Positions 42,563 through 51,800 are shown, numbered from the stretch's first letter. The stretch is 64,000 nt of DNA from Terriglobia bacterium (GCA_020073345.1 JAIQFI010000027.1:1-64000); one strand, 5' to 3'. Numbers and translations are program-made. Notes: generated by a model from the sequence alone, not told the origin.

Positions 42563-43783
42563 ATGCTGGCTCGCCTGCGTCCCACGCTGGACTTCATGCC
42601 GTCCCCCATTCCGGATCGACCTGGCCTGCTTATCCGTGATCCTTTCCAGTTTTCCGACGCCACGCTGGTGATTCCACCGGTGCTGGTGGAAAGCCTGACC
42701 TTCTTTGACGGTGCTCACAGCTCGCTCGATCTGCGGGAGCATCTGGTCCGTTTGACGGGCGATCTGGACGTCGGAGAGCTGGAGCAGCACCTGATCGACA
42801 CGCTCAGCGAGGCTGGATTTCTCGAAGACGAAAAGTTTTTTCGCCGCAAAGAGGAGGCCGAACGTGGGTTCGCCAACGCGCCCAGGCGGGAACCCGCGCA
42901 CGCCGGCTCAGGTTATCCCGAGGATTCCGCCGAACTCACGTCCACGTTGCGGGGGTACCTAAACGGAAGCTCGACAGCCGCGCCGGGCGGGACATCGGGA
43001 GAAAAGATCCGGGGCATCGCGGCTCCGCACGTGAGCCCCTTCGGGGGCATTGAAAGTTATCGAGCGGCGTACGCCTCCCTCACTCCCTCCGATGCTGAAA
43101 AGACCTTCGTGATCCTGGGCACCTCGCACTACGGACAACCCGACCGTTTTGGCCTAACACGCAAACCCTTCGTTACTCCTTTCGGCGAATCCGGCATCAA
43201 CCTGGCCCTTGTGGACGAGATCGCGCGGGCCGCAGGCGACGGTGCCTTGATGGAAGACTACTGCCACTCGGTGGAGCATTCCATCGAGTTTCAGGTGGTG
43301 TTTCTGCAGCATCTGTTCGGACCAAATGTGCGTGTGCTGCCGGTGTTATGCGGGGCATTTTCGCGCGGAATGCGGATGGGTGCTCGGCCCGAGGACGACG
43401 AAGCCGTGCGGCGAACCATCGGCGCCCTGGGCGACATCGCGGCTCGCGAAGGGGACCGGCTGCTGTGGGTGTTGGGCGTCGACATGGCGCACATGGGCCG
43501 CCGCTATGGCGACGGATTCGAAGCAGCCGCCGGTCGCGGAGAAATGGAAGAAGTCGCCCGCCGCGACTGCTCCCGCATCGAGCGCATGGAACAGGGCGAC
43601 GCGGCCGGCTTCTGGGACCAGGTGCGCGAGAATCATGATGACTTGAAGTGGTGCGGCGCGTCCCCGATTTACACGTTCTTACGCGCGATGCCGAACATCC
43701 GCGGCAGCCTGCTGCACTATCAGCAGTGGAACATCGATCCGCAGAGCGTGGTCAGCTTCGCCGGTTTGCGGTTCCACTCCTAA
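42563..43783 (+). CDS. AmmeMemoRadiSam system protein B (MEMO1-like)
   Basis: 406 residues. The MEMO domain occupies about 150-406, with APHVSPFGGIESY, VILGTSHYGQPDRFGLT, EHSIEFQVVFLQHLFG and LLWVLGVDMAHMGRRYG, which include the histidines of the family metal-site equivalent. The first 140 residues form an extra N-terminal part with a winged-helix-like segment (SLDLREHLVRLTGDLDVGELEQHLIDTLSEAGFL), reminiscent of PqqD-type peptide-binding domains (tentative). ATG 42563 has GGTGG 6 nt upstream; the ATG at 42539 would add eight residues. The radical SAM and AMMECR1 partners are not adjacent. Function unknown. Confidence 0.82.
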   Translation: MLARLRPTLDFMPSPIPDRPGLLIRDPFQFSDATLVIPPVLVESLTFFDGAHSSLDLREHLVRLTGDLDVGELEQHLIDTLSEAGFLEDEKFFRRKEEAERGFANAPRREPAHAGSGYPEDSAELTSTLRGYLNGSSTAAPGGTSGEKIRGIAAPHVSPFGGIESYRAAYASLTPSDAEKTFVILGTSHYGQPDRFGLTRKPFVTPFGESGINLALVDEIARAAGDGALMEDYCHSVEHSIEFQVVFLQHLFGPNVRVLPVLCGAFSRGMRMGARPEDDEAVRRTIGALGDIAAREGDRLLWVLGVDMAHMGRRYGDGFEAAAGRGEMEEVARRDCSRIERMEQGDAAGFWDQVRENHDDLKWCGASPIYTFLRAMPNIRGSLLHYQQWNIDPQSVVSFAGLRFHS

Positions 43784-43792
43784 AAAGGTGAC

Positions 43793-45457
43793 TTAGTTCG
43801 CCGAGGGCGGCGCGCCGTTCGCCGGAGCGCCCCCGCGGCCATTCTGCGCCGGAGGCTGCGGCTTCGGCAGCGGCTCGCGCGGCAGCATTTCGTCGCGAGT
43901 CGCCGCATTGTATACGAACGACGCCACAATCGCCGCCATCTGAGCCATGTCCGCGCGCTGGACGCGATCGTACACATCCATGTTGGAATGGTGTGTCCGC
44001 GAATTGTATTCCAGGCCGTCCTGAATGAACTGGAATCCAGGCAGGCCCACGGCGTCGAAGTTCGTATGATCCGTCCCAGTGGTGTTGCGGATGCTGATAG
44101 TCCCGGCGCCCAGGTCCTGGAATGGCTTGAACCACGCCTCGAAAACGGGACGCATCGCGTCATTACCCTGCAGATACACGCCGCGGATTTTCCCGCTGCC
44201 GTTGTCGACATTGAAATAGCCGGCCAGCTTGGCGTGCTCGGGTTTCAGTTTCATATCCTCGCGATTCGCGAAATGCTCATTGACGTAGGCGCGCGAGCCG
44301 AGCAGACCCTGCTCTTCCCCGCCCCACAAGGCCATGCGAACCGTGCGATCCATGGGCAGATCGAGGGTCTTCAAAATGCGCAGCGCCTCGATCATCACGG
44401 CACAGCCCGCTGCGTTATCCGTCGCTCCGGTCCCACCCTGCCAGCTATCCAGGTGCGCGCCGATCATCACGATCTCATCGCGCTTGCGGCCGCCCGGAAT
44501 CTCGCCGATGACGTTCACCGAATCGGTACGGTCGTCCAGAAATTTCGCCTGGATGTCGAATTCCAGCTTGACGGGTATTTTGTTATCGAGCAGACGCAGC
44601 ACCCGATTGTAGTGTTCCGGCGTCAGCGCGACAGTAGGTGGCGGAACCGGATCCTTCACATCGCGCGTTCCGGCGGCTTGGCCGAACACGGTGCCGCCGC
44701 TGCTTTGCCCGCCGCCCAGGCGAACCACTACAGCCACGCCCTCGTCCTTGAGAAACTTGTTGATCCGGTTCTGGAGCTGCTGCTGAGCATTTTGACCTCC
44801 AGGACCGCCCGGAGCGCCTGGACCACCCCGTCCGCCGCGGCCTCCGCGACCGTCCCCCAGAGCAGCCGCCCCTGGGGCGCCGCCGCGACCACCGCCGTCC
44901 GGGGCGACACTTAACTTGGCAAGTTCATCATCGGTGTATCGTTGGCCCTGCGACGTCGTAATCATCGGCAGCTCCCGGCCCACGCCCATGAACAGAATCT
45001 TGCCCTTCAGCTTGCCCTTGTACTTGTCGAAATCGGTCTCGGCGGCAATGTTGGCGACCATCGCCTCTCCGGTCACCACGCCATTGGTGCCAGGAGAGTA
45101 GGCCAGTGGAAAGCCGATCAGCGGGGCGTATTGCGGCTCAATCAGGTTCGCCGAAAAGTGCGTGTAGGTCCAGCCCCGGCCGAACGGACCCCACTTTTCC
45201 TGGCGCCCTTCGATGCCCCACTCCTTCAACTGCCTCACGACCCAGTCAGCCGCCGCGAAGAATCCGGGTGAGTTGGTCAAGCGCGGGCCGTAGACGTCGG
45301 TGAGCTGGAAGACGTGGTCCATCACCTTGGAATTCTGCAAAGCCTCTTCCCGGATCTTGTGGATCGCGGACAGGTCGACACGTTCTTCCGCCGCAATCGG
45401 CATCACCGCGAAAGCAACCAAGGAGGCTAGGATTGGGAGGCAGCGTGTATTCGTCAT
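43793..45457 (-). CDS. Secreted M28-family aminopeptidase with Gly/Arg-rich insert
   Basis: 554 residues with a signal peptide (ending MPIAAEE). A protease-associated-type domain (110-290) precedes the M28 peptidase domain (about 310-525). Zinc and catalytic motifs are in order: GAHLDSW, TDNAAGCAVM, WGGEEQGLLGS, NVDNGSG and DHTNFDAVG. The start MTNTRCLPIL supports Sec export. An unusual run of GGRGG repeats fills residues 187-227, inside the protease-associated region, and the C-terminus is a Pro/Gly-rich tail. It diverges from the MntR-like regulator, with 38 bp between starts. Confidence 0.9.
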   Translation of the reverse strand: MTNTRCLPILASLVAFAVMPIAAEERVDLSAIHKIREEALQNSKVMDHVFQLTDVYGPRLTNSPGFFAAADWVVRQLKEWGIEGRQEKWGPFGRGWTYTHFSANLIEPQYAPLIGFPLAYSPGTNGVVTGEAMVANIAAETDFDKYKGKLKGKILFMGVGRELPMITTSQGQRYTDDELAKLSVAPDGGGRGGAPGAAALGDGRGGRGGRGGPGAPGGPGGQNAQQQLQNRINKFLKDEGVAVVVRLGGGQSSGGTVFGQAAGTRDVKDPVPPPTVALTPEHYNRVLRLLDNKIPVKLEFDIQAKFLDDRTDSVNVIGEIPGGRKRDEIVMIGAHLDSWQGGTGATDNAAGCAVMIEALRILKTLDLPMDRTVRMALWGGEEQGLLGSRAYVNEHFANREDMKLKPEHAKLAGYFNVDNGSGKIRGVYLQGNDAMRPVFEAWFKPFQDLGAGTISIRNTTGTDHTNFDAVGLPGFQFIQDGLEYNSRTHHSNMDVYDRVQRADMAQMAAIVASFVYNAATRDEMLPREPLPKPQPPAQNGRGGAPANGAPPSAN

Positions 45458-45479
45458 TAATTCCTCTTGGAGTCCATAT

Positions 45480-45485
45480 TACAAT
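45480..45485 (+). promoter_or_regulatory. -10-like TACAAT before the MntR/DtxR-like gene
   Basis: TACAAT ends 10 nt upstream of the GTG start at 45496. No Shine-Dalgarno sequence is visible between them. Confidence 0.4.
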
Positions 45486-45495
45486 TTCGGATAGC

Positions 45496-46152
45496 GTGCA
45501 AATAACCATATCCAAGGAGAATTACTTAAAGGCCATCGCCGAGGCCGAAAGCGAGGGCGAAACCGTCATCGCCGCGACCCTGGCGCGCTGGCTCGACGTC
45601 TCGGCGCCCGCCGTCACTATGGCGATCCGCCGGCTCAAGCGCGATGGGCTGATACGTGTCGCCGCCTCCGGCGAGTTGAGCCTGACGCGGGAAGGCCGCG
45701 AGATCGCCAACCGCGTGCTGAACCGGCATCACCTCATCGAGCGGATGCTGACGGAAGTTTTCGGAATGGAATGGTACAAGGTTCATGATGAGGCCGAGCA
45801 ACTGGAGCACGCCGTCTCGGCGGATTTCGAACGCAAGCTTTTGGACAAGTTGGGCGAGGGCGAGGCTTGCCCTCACGGTAACCGCGTCGGCAGGGATCGC
45901 CCACGCGACCGCCGCGAGCGTGGCTGGATCCCCCTGGATGAAGCGACCGGCGGTGCAGGCGTCCGGGTCATGAGCGTGTTCGAGCGCGATCGCAAGCTGC
46001 TCGAGTATCTGCACGGCCTCGGCATTCGCCCGGGGGCGCAGTTAAAAGTGGTCGGAAAGAATTACGACCAGACCATGACGCTTCGTGTGGATCGCAAACC
46101 GGTGCAGCTCGGCGGGGCCGCAGCCGCGAAGGTGTGGGTTGCTGAGGGTTAG
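45496..46152 (+). CDS. DtxR/MntR-family metal-dependent regulator
   Basis: 218 residues. The N-terminal winged helix (about 5-65) reads SKENYLKAIAEAESEGE, ATLARWLDVSAPAVTMAIRRLKRDGLI, with the VS-x-(P/A)-(A/T)-V recognition helix of DtxR/MntR proteins. The dimerisation/metal domain has LNRHHLIERMLTEVFGMEW and a CPHGN motif. A FeoA/SH3-like domain lies at the C-terminus (GIRPGAQLKVV). GTG 45496 gives the family start; the longer frame runs back into the divergent peptidase gene. Expected to sense Mn2+ or Fe2+. The targets are unknown; the VIT transporter at 23.8 kb is a candidate. It overlaps the convergent kinase gene by 4 nt. Confidence 0.88.
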   Translation: MQITISKENYLKAIAEAESEGETVIAATLARWLDVSAPAVTMAIRRLKRDGLIRVAASGELSLTREGREIANRVLNRHHLIERMLTEVFGMEWYKVHDEAEQLEHAVSADFERKLLDKLGEGEACPHGNRVGRDRPRDRRERGWIPLDEATGGAGVRVMSVFERDRKLLEYLHGLGIRPGAQLKVVGKNYDQTMTLRVDRKPVQLGGAAAAKVWVAEG

Positions 46153-48332
46153 GCCGCCGCGGTCTCCGGCAGATTCATCAGTTTCGCTAGTGCGGGCCAC
46201 CACGGAGTGGGCTGGAGGAACGGCCCCAGGTTCTGGACGAACGGCATGTCCCGCTGCTCGATCGCAAGCTCCGCCCATTTCGCGGCTCGATCGAGATCCC
46301 CGCACACGGCGTGAAAAATCACCAGTCCGCTGGCGGCTCCGGGCGCCGTGCCGGGCCCGAGCTTCTCGATCAAATGGTCTGCCTGGCTTGCGGCTCCCGT
46401 GCGCACCAGCAAGGCCGCGAGCTGTCCGATGACCGGGTTTGACCAAGGCATCACAGCATTCGCCTTTCGAGTGACCGTCAGCGCTTCCTCAAACCTCCCC
46501 TGCTGCGCGCAAATGGAACCAAGCGTAGCCAACGCGTGCGGATAATTCTCATCGATCTCCAGGACGGCGCGCAATTCGGCCTCCACGTCATCCAGCCTTC
46601 CGGCGAGCCGGAGACCGCGAGCAAGTAACCACCGGTACATAAGGTTCAACGGATCCCCCTGGAGTCCCCACTCCATCGCCTCCACCGCCTCCGCTGTGCG
46701 GCCAATCGGCAAGAGGTGATGGTTCCCGTACCAGAAGCGAATGTCGCGCGACGCAGGCTCGCGAGCCATCGCGAGGCGCCAGTGCCGTTCCGCTCCGGCC
46801 CAATCGTACTCATAGCCGCCGATACACACCGCCAGGATCGCGTGGGCCTCCGCCAGCGAAGGATCGACGCGCAGCGCCGCTTGTTCGGCTGCCAGCGCCA
46901 ACGGGACCACCTCGCGCGCCAGCTTCAGGGAAAGGCTGGCTTGCATCGTGTAGTAAATACCGAGGAAGCTGTGCGCCAGGGCGAATTTCGGATCCAGCTC
47001 AATGGCGCGCTCCAGCAATTCCTTGAACCGCGGCAGCAGTTCCGGCCGCGCCCCGTTAAACCATAGGTCTCGAGCCTTAAGATATGCCTCGTAGGCGCGC
47101 AGCGCCGGCACGTGACGCTGGGCAGCGGGCTCCGGCGAGAGCTTCATCTGGAGAGCCGCCGCGATGGCTCGCGTGATCTCGTCTTGTATCGCGAAGATGT
47201 CCGTCAACTCGCGGTCGTATCGCTCCGACCACACATGAAAACCGTCCGCAGCCTTGATGAGCTGCGCCGTGACTCGGATGCGATTGCCCGCCCTCCGGAC
47301 GCTCCCCTCTAGAATATGCTCGACGTTCAGCCTCCTGCCGATCTCTCCGAATTCGACGTCCTTTCCCCGGAAGAAGAAGGAGGACGTGCGAGCGGTCACC
47401 TTCATGCCGGGCACGTTGGCCAGCACATTGATGATCTCCTCGGCCAGACCGTCGCCGAAATACTCGTTCTCTTTGTCCGCGCTCATGTTCGCGAACGGCA
47501 GCACTGCAATGGAGGGCTGCTGCTGGGACACGCTGCCGGCCTGCCCAGCCTGTTCCAGTGCCTTCCTCACCTCGGCCATGGTCTGAAAGCGTTGCGTCGC
47601 CTGCTTCGCCAGACACCGCCTGACGATGCGTTCCAGCGCTTCCGGCGCAGCGAGCGGTGCAGGCTCATCCTTCACAATCGCCGCCAGGGTCGCCATCGGA
47701 GTATCCCCGCTAAAGGCGCGCTTCCCGCTCAACATCTCGTACAACACTAGGCCGAAGGAGAAAATGTCCGATCGCGTGTCAACGGCCAGCCCCTGTGCTT
47801 GCTCCGGCGACATGTAGGCCACTGTGCCGACCACAACTCCCGCCTCGGTCAGCCCCACCGTCAGCGTCGAGAAGGTATCGCCCCGCGGACCCGGCTCCTC
47901 CAACTTCGCCAGTCCGAAGTCGAGCAGCTTGGCCTCACCCTTTCGCGTGATCAGAATGTTTCCAGGTTTCAGGTCGCGGTGTATGATGCCTTTGGAGTGC
48001 GCTTCCTCGAGGGCCCCCGCGATCTGAATCGCGAGTCGCACGGCGTCGTCGACCAGCAGAGGCCCCTTCAGCGGTTTGCCTTCGACATGCTCCATCACCA
48101 GATAATCCACGCCGGCGTCGTAGATCTGGCAGATATGCGGATGATTCAGCGCAGCGATCGCGCGGGCTTCACGCTGGAATCGTTCGGCGTGCTCACTCTT
48201 TAGCCGCTTGATGGCGACCACGCGGCCCAGGCGCGTATCCCGAGCTTTCCACACCTCGCCCATCCCGCCCGCGCCGATCGCGCCGATCAGCTCGTAAGGC
48301 CCGAGTTGCTCGCCGGCCCGCCAAGCGGTCAT
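46149..48332 (-). CDS. Ser/Thr protein kinase with FlgO/AcrR-like beta domain and TPR repeats (intact copy)
   Basis: 727 residues. The Hanks-type kinase covers 12-265: glycine loop GAIGAGGMGEVWKA, K42 in AIKRLK, HRDLKPGN at 118-125, DFG at 138-140, and SPEQ. A second domain at 275-420 begins SIAVLPFANMS and has NEYFGDGLAEEIINVLA, the module common in adenylate-cyclase-like and TPR regulators. TPR units run from about 420 to 720. No membrane helix is seen. It is the second of two tandem paralogues: its ATG overlaps the stop of the preceding one (ATGA at 48332-48329), so it depends on translational coupling. The target is unknown. Confidence 0.9.
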   Translation of the reverse strand: MTAWRAGEQLGPYELIGAIGAGGMGEVWKARDTRLGRVVAIKRLKSEHAERFQREARAIAALNHPHICQIYDAGVDYLVMEHVEGKPLKGPLLVDDAVRLAIQIAGALEEAHSKGIIHRDLKPGNILITRKGEAKLLDFGLAKLEEPGPRGDTFSTLTVGLTEAGVVVGTVAYMSPEQAQGLAVDTRSDIFSFGLVLYEMLSGKRAFSGDTPMATLAAIVKDEPAPLAAPEALERIVRRCLAKQATQRFQTMAEVRKALEQAGQAGSVSQQQPSIAVLPFANMSADKENEYFGDGLAEEIINVLANVPGMKVTARTSSFFFRGKDVEFGEIGRRLNVEHILEGSVRRAGNRIRVTAQLIKAADGFHVWSERYDRELTDIFAIQDEITRAIAAALQMKLSPEPAAQRHVPALRAYEAYLKARDLWFNGARPELLPRFKELLERAIELDPKFALAHSFLGIYYTMQASLSLKLAREVVPLALAAEQAALRVDPSLAEAHAILAVCIGGYEYDWAGAERHWRLAMAREPASRDIRFWYGNHHLLPIGRTAEAVEAMEWGLQGDPLNLMYRWLLARGLRLAGRLDDVEAELRAVLEIDENYPHALATLGSICAQQGRFEEALTVTRKANAVMPWSNPVIGQLAALLVRTGAASQADHLIEKLGPGTAPGAASGLVIFHAVCGDLDRAAKWAELAIEQRDMPFVQNLGPFLQPTPWWPALAKLMNLPETAAA

Positions 48333-48631
48333 GAAGCCGCCTCCGGCAGGTTCATCATTTTCGCCAGCTTGGGCCAGTGGGGACTGCAGACGAGAAGATC
48401 ACCGAACATGTGAGGGAAGATCCAAGGCGCTCTGGTATCGCGCTGCGCAATGATTTTCTCGAACCAAAGCGCGGCCAGATCGATTTCCGAGCGCACCATA
48501 TGATATGCGAAGAACCCGCCCGGTGCGCCGAACGCTGTGCCGTCCCCGAGTGTTTCAAGCAAATGTTGCGCGCGGCTTGCGTCGCCCGTGCGCTCCAGAA
48601 TTCCGGCGAGTAGTCCGGGCATGCTCGGGTT
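48329..48631 (-). pseudogene. Stranded C-terminal TPR tail of the kinase, after the in-frame TGA
   Basis: Codons immediately after the TGA read NPSMPGLLAGILERTG and end with WPKLAKMMNLPEAAS, colinear with ALLVRTG... and WPALAKLMNLPETAAA of the paralogue. An internal ATG at 48622 exists but lacks a good ribosome-binding site. No further stop or frameshift is seen, so the nonsense change is recent, read through, or a sequencing error. Its stop overlaps the ATG of the next kinase gene. Confidence 0.7.
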
Positions 48632-50455
48632 TCAGGGCGCCAAGGAATACGCCTTTTCCGTAAATGCTAGCGCTTCGGCTAGCTGCCCTTGTACCATGCG
48701 AAGAGCGCCCAACCACCCATAGGGAAGCCAAAAGTTCTCGTCGAGTTCGAGGACTTGCCGCTGAATCGCCTCCCCTTCACTCAATCTGCCGACGGCCAAC
48801 AGGCGCCATCCCAAGGATGCGCGGAACAGGAGGTTGAGGGGATCCTCCTGAAGCGCCCGCTGGATCTCCTGATCGGCTTCGATCCCGCGGTTCAGCGGCG
48901 AAAGATAGAACCCGCTGTAGAAGTAGCGCACCATAGGTGGAATCGGCTCGTGCGCCATAGCCAGGCGAAATTGCCGTCCGGCCTCGTTCCAGTCGTAATC
49001 GATCACCGAGGCCATGGCCAGAACAGCGTGCGCGTCCGGCAGCGACGAATCGATCTCCAGGGCTTTCCGCGCTTCCGCGCTCATCAAGGCGGCCGCTTCT
49101 CGCGGAGGGATTTTGTTCTCGGTAACCAGCGTGAAGAAACACCAGCCCAGATCGCTGTGGGCGAGCGCGAATCCCGGATCGATCGCAACCGCCCGCTCCA
49201 GACACTCCCGAGCCTTGGCCGCTGAGTCCGGGGTCCACCTTTGCAGATAATGCCGGGCCTTCAAAACCTCTTCATACGCCGCCAGCTTGGGTGTGTACTT
49301 TCGCGGCGCAGCGGACAGCTTGACCTGCAGCGCCGCGGCGATGGCGGCCGCAATTTCATCCTGCACGGCGAACACATCGGCGAGTTCCCGGTCGTAACGT
49401 TCCGACCAGAGATGGCTGCCGTCGGCGGCGGTGATTAACTGCGCGTTCACCCGGATGCGGTTGCCGGCTTTTCGAACGCTGCCTTCCAGGATGTTGGTCA
49501 CGCCCAGCGCTTCGGCGATCTTGCGGATATCGGTCTGTTGTCCCTTGAACGCGAAAGCCGACGTGCGCGCGATCACTTTCAGGCCGGGCACATGGGTTAG
49601 AGAATTGATAATCTCCTCCGCCAGGCCGTCACTGAAGTATTCGTTGTCCTTGCCGGGACTCATGTCTGCGAACGGCAGCACCGCGATCGAGAGCTGCTCC
49701 GCGGGTCGGGCATGCCCGATTCCTACCAGAGCCGCATGCACTTCCGTCATCGTCTGGAACCGCTGAGCGGGTTCCTTCGCCAGACACTTCATCACAAGTT
49801 CCGAGGCGGGCGACTTCAGCGGCTGCGGATCGTCGCGCAGTAGCTCCGCCAGACTGTTGAAAGCCCGGCGGCCGGCAAGCAACTCATAGAACACCAGCCC
49901 AAAGCTGAAAATGTCGCAACGCGCATCGAGCGGTTTGCCTTCAGCCTGCTCTGGAGCCATGTAAGCCGGCGTGCCCGAGACCCCGATTGTCTGGGTTACA
50001 GACTGACCCGCTGAATCTCCGGTCAGCTTCGCCAATCCGAAGTCGAGCAGTTTGGTGGAGCCCTTGGAGGTGACCAGGATGTTCGCGGGTTTCAGGTCGC
50101 GATGCAGGATTCCGTGCGCGTGTGCTTCTTCCAGCGCCCCAGCGATCTGTATCGCTAGCCGCACGGCCTCCTCCGTCGGCAAGGGGCCGTGGACGGGCTT
50201 CCCTTCGACGTACTCCATTACCAGGTAATCCGGCCCGATATCGTGCAGCGTGCAAATATTCGGATGGTTCAGCGCGGCGATGGCGCGCGCCTCCTGATCG
50301 AACCGGGCCGTATGCTGCCCCTTGAGCCGCTTGATGGCGACAATGCGATCCAGCCGCGTGTCGCGAGCTTTCCACACCTCACCCATCCCGCCCGCGCCGA
50401 CTGGCGCCAGCAGCAGATACGGGCCGAGCTGGATACCGGTTGCCCACGCTGCCAT
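48632..50455 (-). CDS. Ser/Thr protein kinase with TPR repeats, truncated by in-frame TGA
   Basis: The 607-residue product has the same order as its downstream paralogue: kinase 12-250 (GAGGMGEVWKA, K42, HRDLKPAN, DFG at 138-140), SIAVLPFADMSPGKDNEYFSDGLAEEIIN, then TPR repeats. It ends at LAFTEKAYSLAP where the codon is TGA (48634-48632). In the paralogue, KANAVMPW continues with TGG at the matching codon. The reading frame stays open for a further 100 codons (48329-48631) and remains similar to the paralogue. The kinase is intact, so a shortened protein could still be active. An 18-bp palindrome lies upstream. Confidence 0.85.
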   Translation of the reverse strand: MAAWATGIQLGPYLLLAPVGAGGMGEVWKARDTRLDRIVAIKRLKGQHTARFDQEARAIAALNHPNICTLHDIGPDYLVMEYVEGKPVHGPLPTEEAVRLAIQIAGALEEAHAHGILHRDLKPANILVTSKGSTKLLDFGLAKLTGDSAGQSVTQTIGVSGTPAYMAPEQAEGKPLDARCDIFSFGLVFYELLAGRRAFNSLAELLRDDPQPLKSPASELVMKCLAKEPAQRFQTMTEVHAALVGIGHARPAEQLSIAVLPFADMSPGKDNEYFSDGLAEEIINSLTHVPGLKVIARTSAFAFKGQQTDIRKIAEALGVTNILEGSVRKAGNRIRVNAQLITAADGSHLWSERYDRELADVFAVQDEIAAAIAAALQVKLSAAPRKYTPKLAAYEEVLKARHYLQRWTPDSAAKARECLERAVAIDPGFALAHSDLGWCFFTLVTENKIPPREAAALMSAEARKALEIDSSLPDAHAVLAMASVIDYDWNEAGRQFRLAMAHEPIPPMVRYFYSGFYLSPLNRGIEADQEIQRALQEDPLNLLFRASLGWRLLAVGRLSEGEAIQRQVLELDENFWLPYGWLGALRMVQGQLAEALAFTEKAYSLAP

Positions 50456-50468
50456 GGTCCTTCGATTC

Positions 50469-50486
50469 TAGCGGAGCGCTCCGCTA
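50469..50486. repeat. 18-bp perfect palindrome in a divergent promoter region
   Basis: TAGCGGAGCGCTCCGCTA reads identically on both strands. It lies between the kinase start (50455) and the DUF423 start (50499), overlapping the TATTCT box at 50485-50490. Position and symmetry fit an operator for a dimeric repressor. Confidence 0.6.
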
Positions 50487-50490
50487 TTCT
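50485..50490 (+). promoter_or_regulatory. -10-like TATTCT before the DUF423 gene
   Basis: TATTCT ends 8 nt before the ATG at 50499 and overlaps the right end of the 18-bp palindrome, so an operator here could block the box directly. Confidence 0.45.
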
Positions 50491-50498
50491 GTAAAAGG

Positions 50499-50876
50499 AT
50501 GAACTGGACCGCTGCCGCCGCTATCATGCTCGCGCTAGCGGTTTCCATCGGCGCGTTCGGAGCCCACGGATTGCAGGGCCGCCTGGACACCTACTCGCTG
50601 GGCGTTTACGAAAAGGGCGTGTTCTATCATTTCATCCACGGACTGGGGATGCTGGCGGTGCCCTTGCTGGTTCGTGCGGGCTTGATCTCAAAGTCTGCAG
50701 GCGCGTGGGCAGGCTGGCTGCTGCTGGCGGGGATCGTGCTGTTTTCCGGCAGCCTGTACGCTCTGGCGATCACGGGCATGCGGACGCTCGGCGCGATCAC
50801 TCCATTCGGCGGCGCTTCGTTTATCGCCGCGTGGGTGGTGATTGCGGTTTGCGCGTTACTGTCACGCAGGGGTTAA
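50499..50876 (+). CDS. DUF423-family small membrane protein
   Basis: 125 residues and four hydrophobic segments. The family signature is clear: [15 protein letters not shown] near residues 17-31, [30 protein letters not shown] and [18 protein letters not shown]423 proteins are widespread inner-membrane proteins of unknown function. AAAGG abuts the start codon. The 3' end overlaps the convergent epimerase gene by 15 nt. Confidence 0.9.
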   Translation: MNWTAAAAIMLALAVSIGAFGAHGLQGRLDTYSLGVYEKGVFYHFIHGLGMLAVPLLVRAGLISKSAGAWAGWLLLAGIVLFSGSLYALAITGMRTLGAITPFGGASFIAAWVVIAVCALLSRRG

Positions 50877-51800
50877 TCTCGATTTGAAGTACGCCACCGT
50901 TTCCCGCAGCCCATCTTCCAGGTTTACTTTCGGCTCCCACCCGAGCACTTTTTTCGCTTTGGCGATATTCGGCTGCCGCCGCTTGGGATCGTCAGACGGC
51001 AGAGGCTGGTGCACGATCGGCGCCTTGATCCCCATCAACCGTTGAATTCGCTCCGCAAACTCCAGGATGGTGAGCTCCACGGGATTGCCGAGGTTCACGG
51101 GTAAACGTTCCTCGGAGTTCGCCAGCCGGACCAGTCCCTCGACCATGTCGGAAACGTAGCAAAAACTGCGGGTCTGCGAGCCGTCGCCGAACACCGTCAG
51201 CGGCTGGCTGCGCAGCGCCTGATCCAGGAACGCCGGCACCACGCGTCCGTCGTCCAGTGCCATGCGGGGACCGTAAGTATTGAAGATCCGCGCTATGTTC
51301 GTGCGCACACCGTGTGTTCGGTGGTATGCCATGGTGACCGCTTCCGAGTAACGCTTGCTCTCGTCGTAACACGAGCGAAGCCCCACCGGATTGACGTTGC
51401 CCCAGTACGTTTCCACCTGGGGATGCTCCAGCGGATCGCCGTAGCATTCCGACGTCGACGTCACCAGGAACCGCGCGCCGTCGCGGCGGGCGATCTCCAG
51501 CATGTTGCGCGTTCCGGTCGATCCGGATTCGAGCGTTTCGATGGGATATGCCAGATAAAACTTCGGGCTCGCCAGCGACGCCAGATGCCAGACGTGATCG
51601 AACTTGCCCGGCTCGGCAATGGGTTTCGTGACGTCGAACTTGCGAAAGCTGAACTTCGCTTTGCTCTCTAAGTGTTCGATGTTGCGTTCCGAGCCCGTGA
51701 TCAGGTTGTCGAGACCCACCACTTCGCCGCCATCGGCCAGCAGCCGGTCGCATAAATGGGAGCCGATGAAACCCGCAGCCCCGGAAACAAGATGACGCAT
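50862..51800 (-). CDS. UDP-glucuronate decarboxylase / NAD-dependent sugar epimerase
   Basis: Makes UDP-xylose from UDP-glucuronate (or a related epimerisation) for polysaccharide synthesis. The 312-residue short-chain dehydrogenase has GAAGFIGSH at 8-16, [28 protein letters not shown], the STSE catalytic serine/threonine with YDESK (Y-x3-K), and [18 protein letters not shown]. The HLASxASPxxY and [14 protein letters not shown] combination is characteristic of the Uxs branch. TAGAAT at 51814-51809 (minus) ends 8 nt before the ATG. It is isolated from other polysaccharide genes here. Confidence 0.9.
   Translation of the reverse strand: MRHLVSGAAGFIGSHLCDRLLADGGEVVGLDNLITGSERNIEHLESKAKFSFRKFDVTKPIAEPGKFDHVWHLASLASPKFYLAYPIETLESGSTGTRNMLEIARRDGARFLVTSTSECYGDPLEHPQVETYWGNVNPVGLRSCYDESKRYSEAVTMAYHRTHGVRTNIARIFNTYGPRMALDDGRVVPAFLDQALRSQPLTVFGDGSQTRSFCYVSDMVEGLVRLANSEERLPVNLGNPVELTILEFAERIQRLMGIKAPIVHQPLPSDDPKRRQPNIAKAKKVLGWEPKVNLEDGLRETVAYFKSRLTPA

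Noticed and set aside
48632-48634. UGA as a selenocysteine codon
   Set aside because: The aligned residue in the paralogue is tryptophan, not cysteine, the protein is a TPR tail with no redox site, and no SECIS-like hairpin is evident right after the codon.
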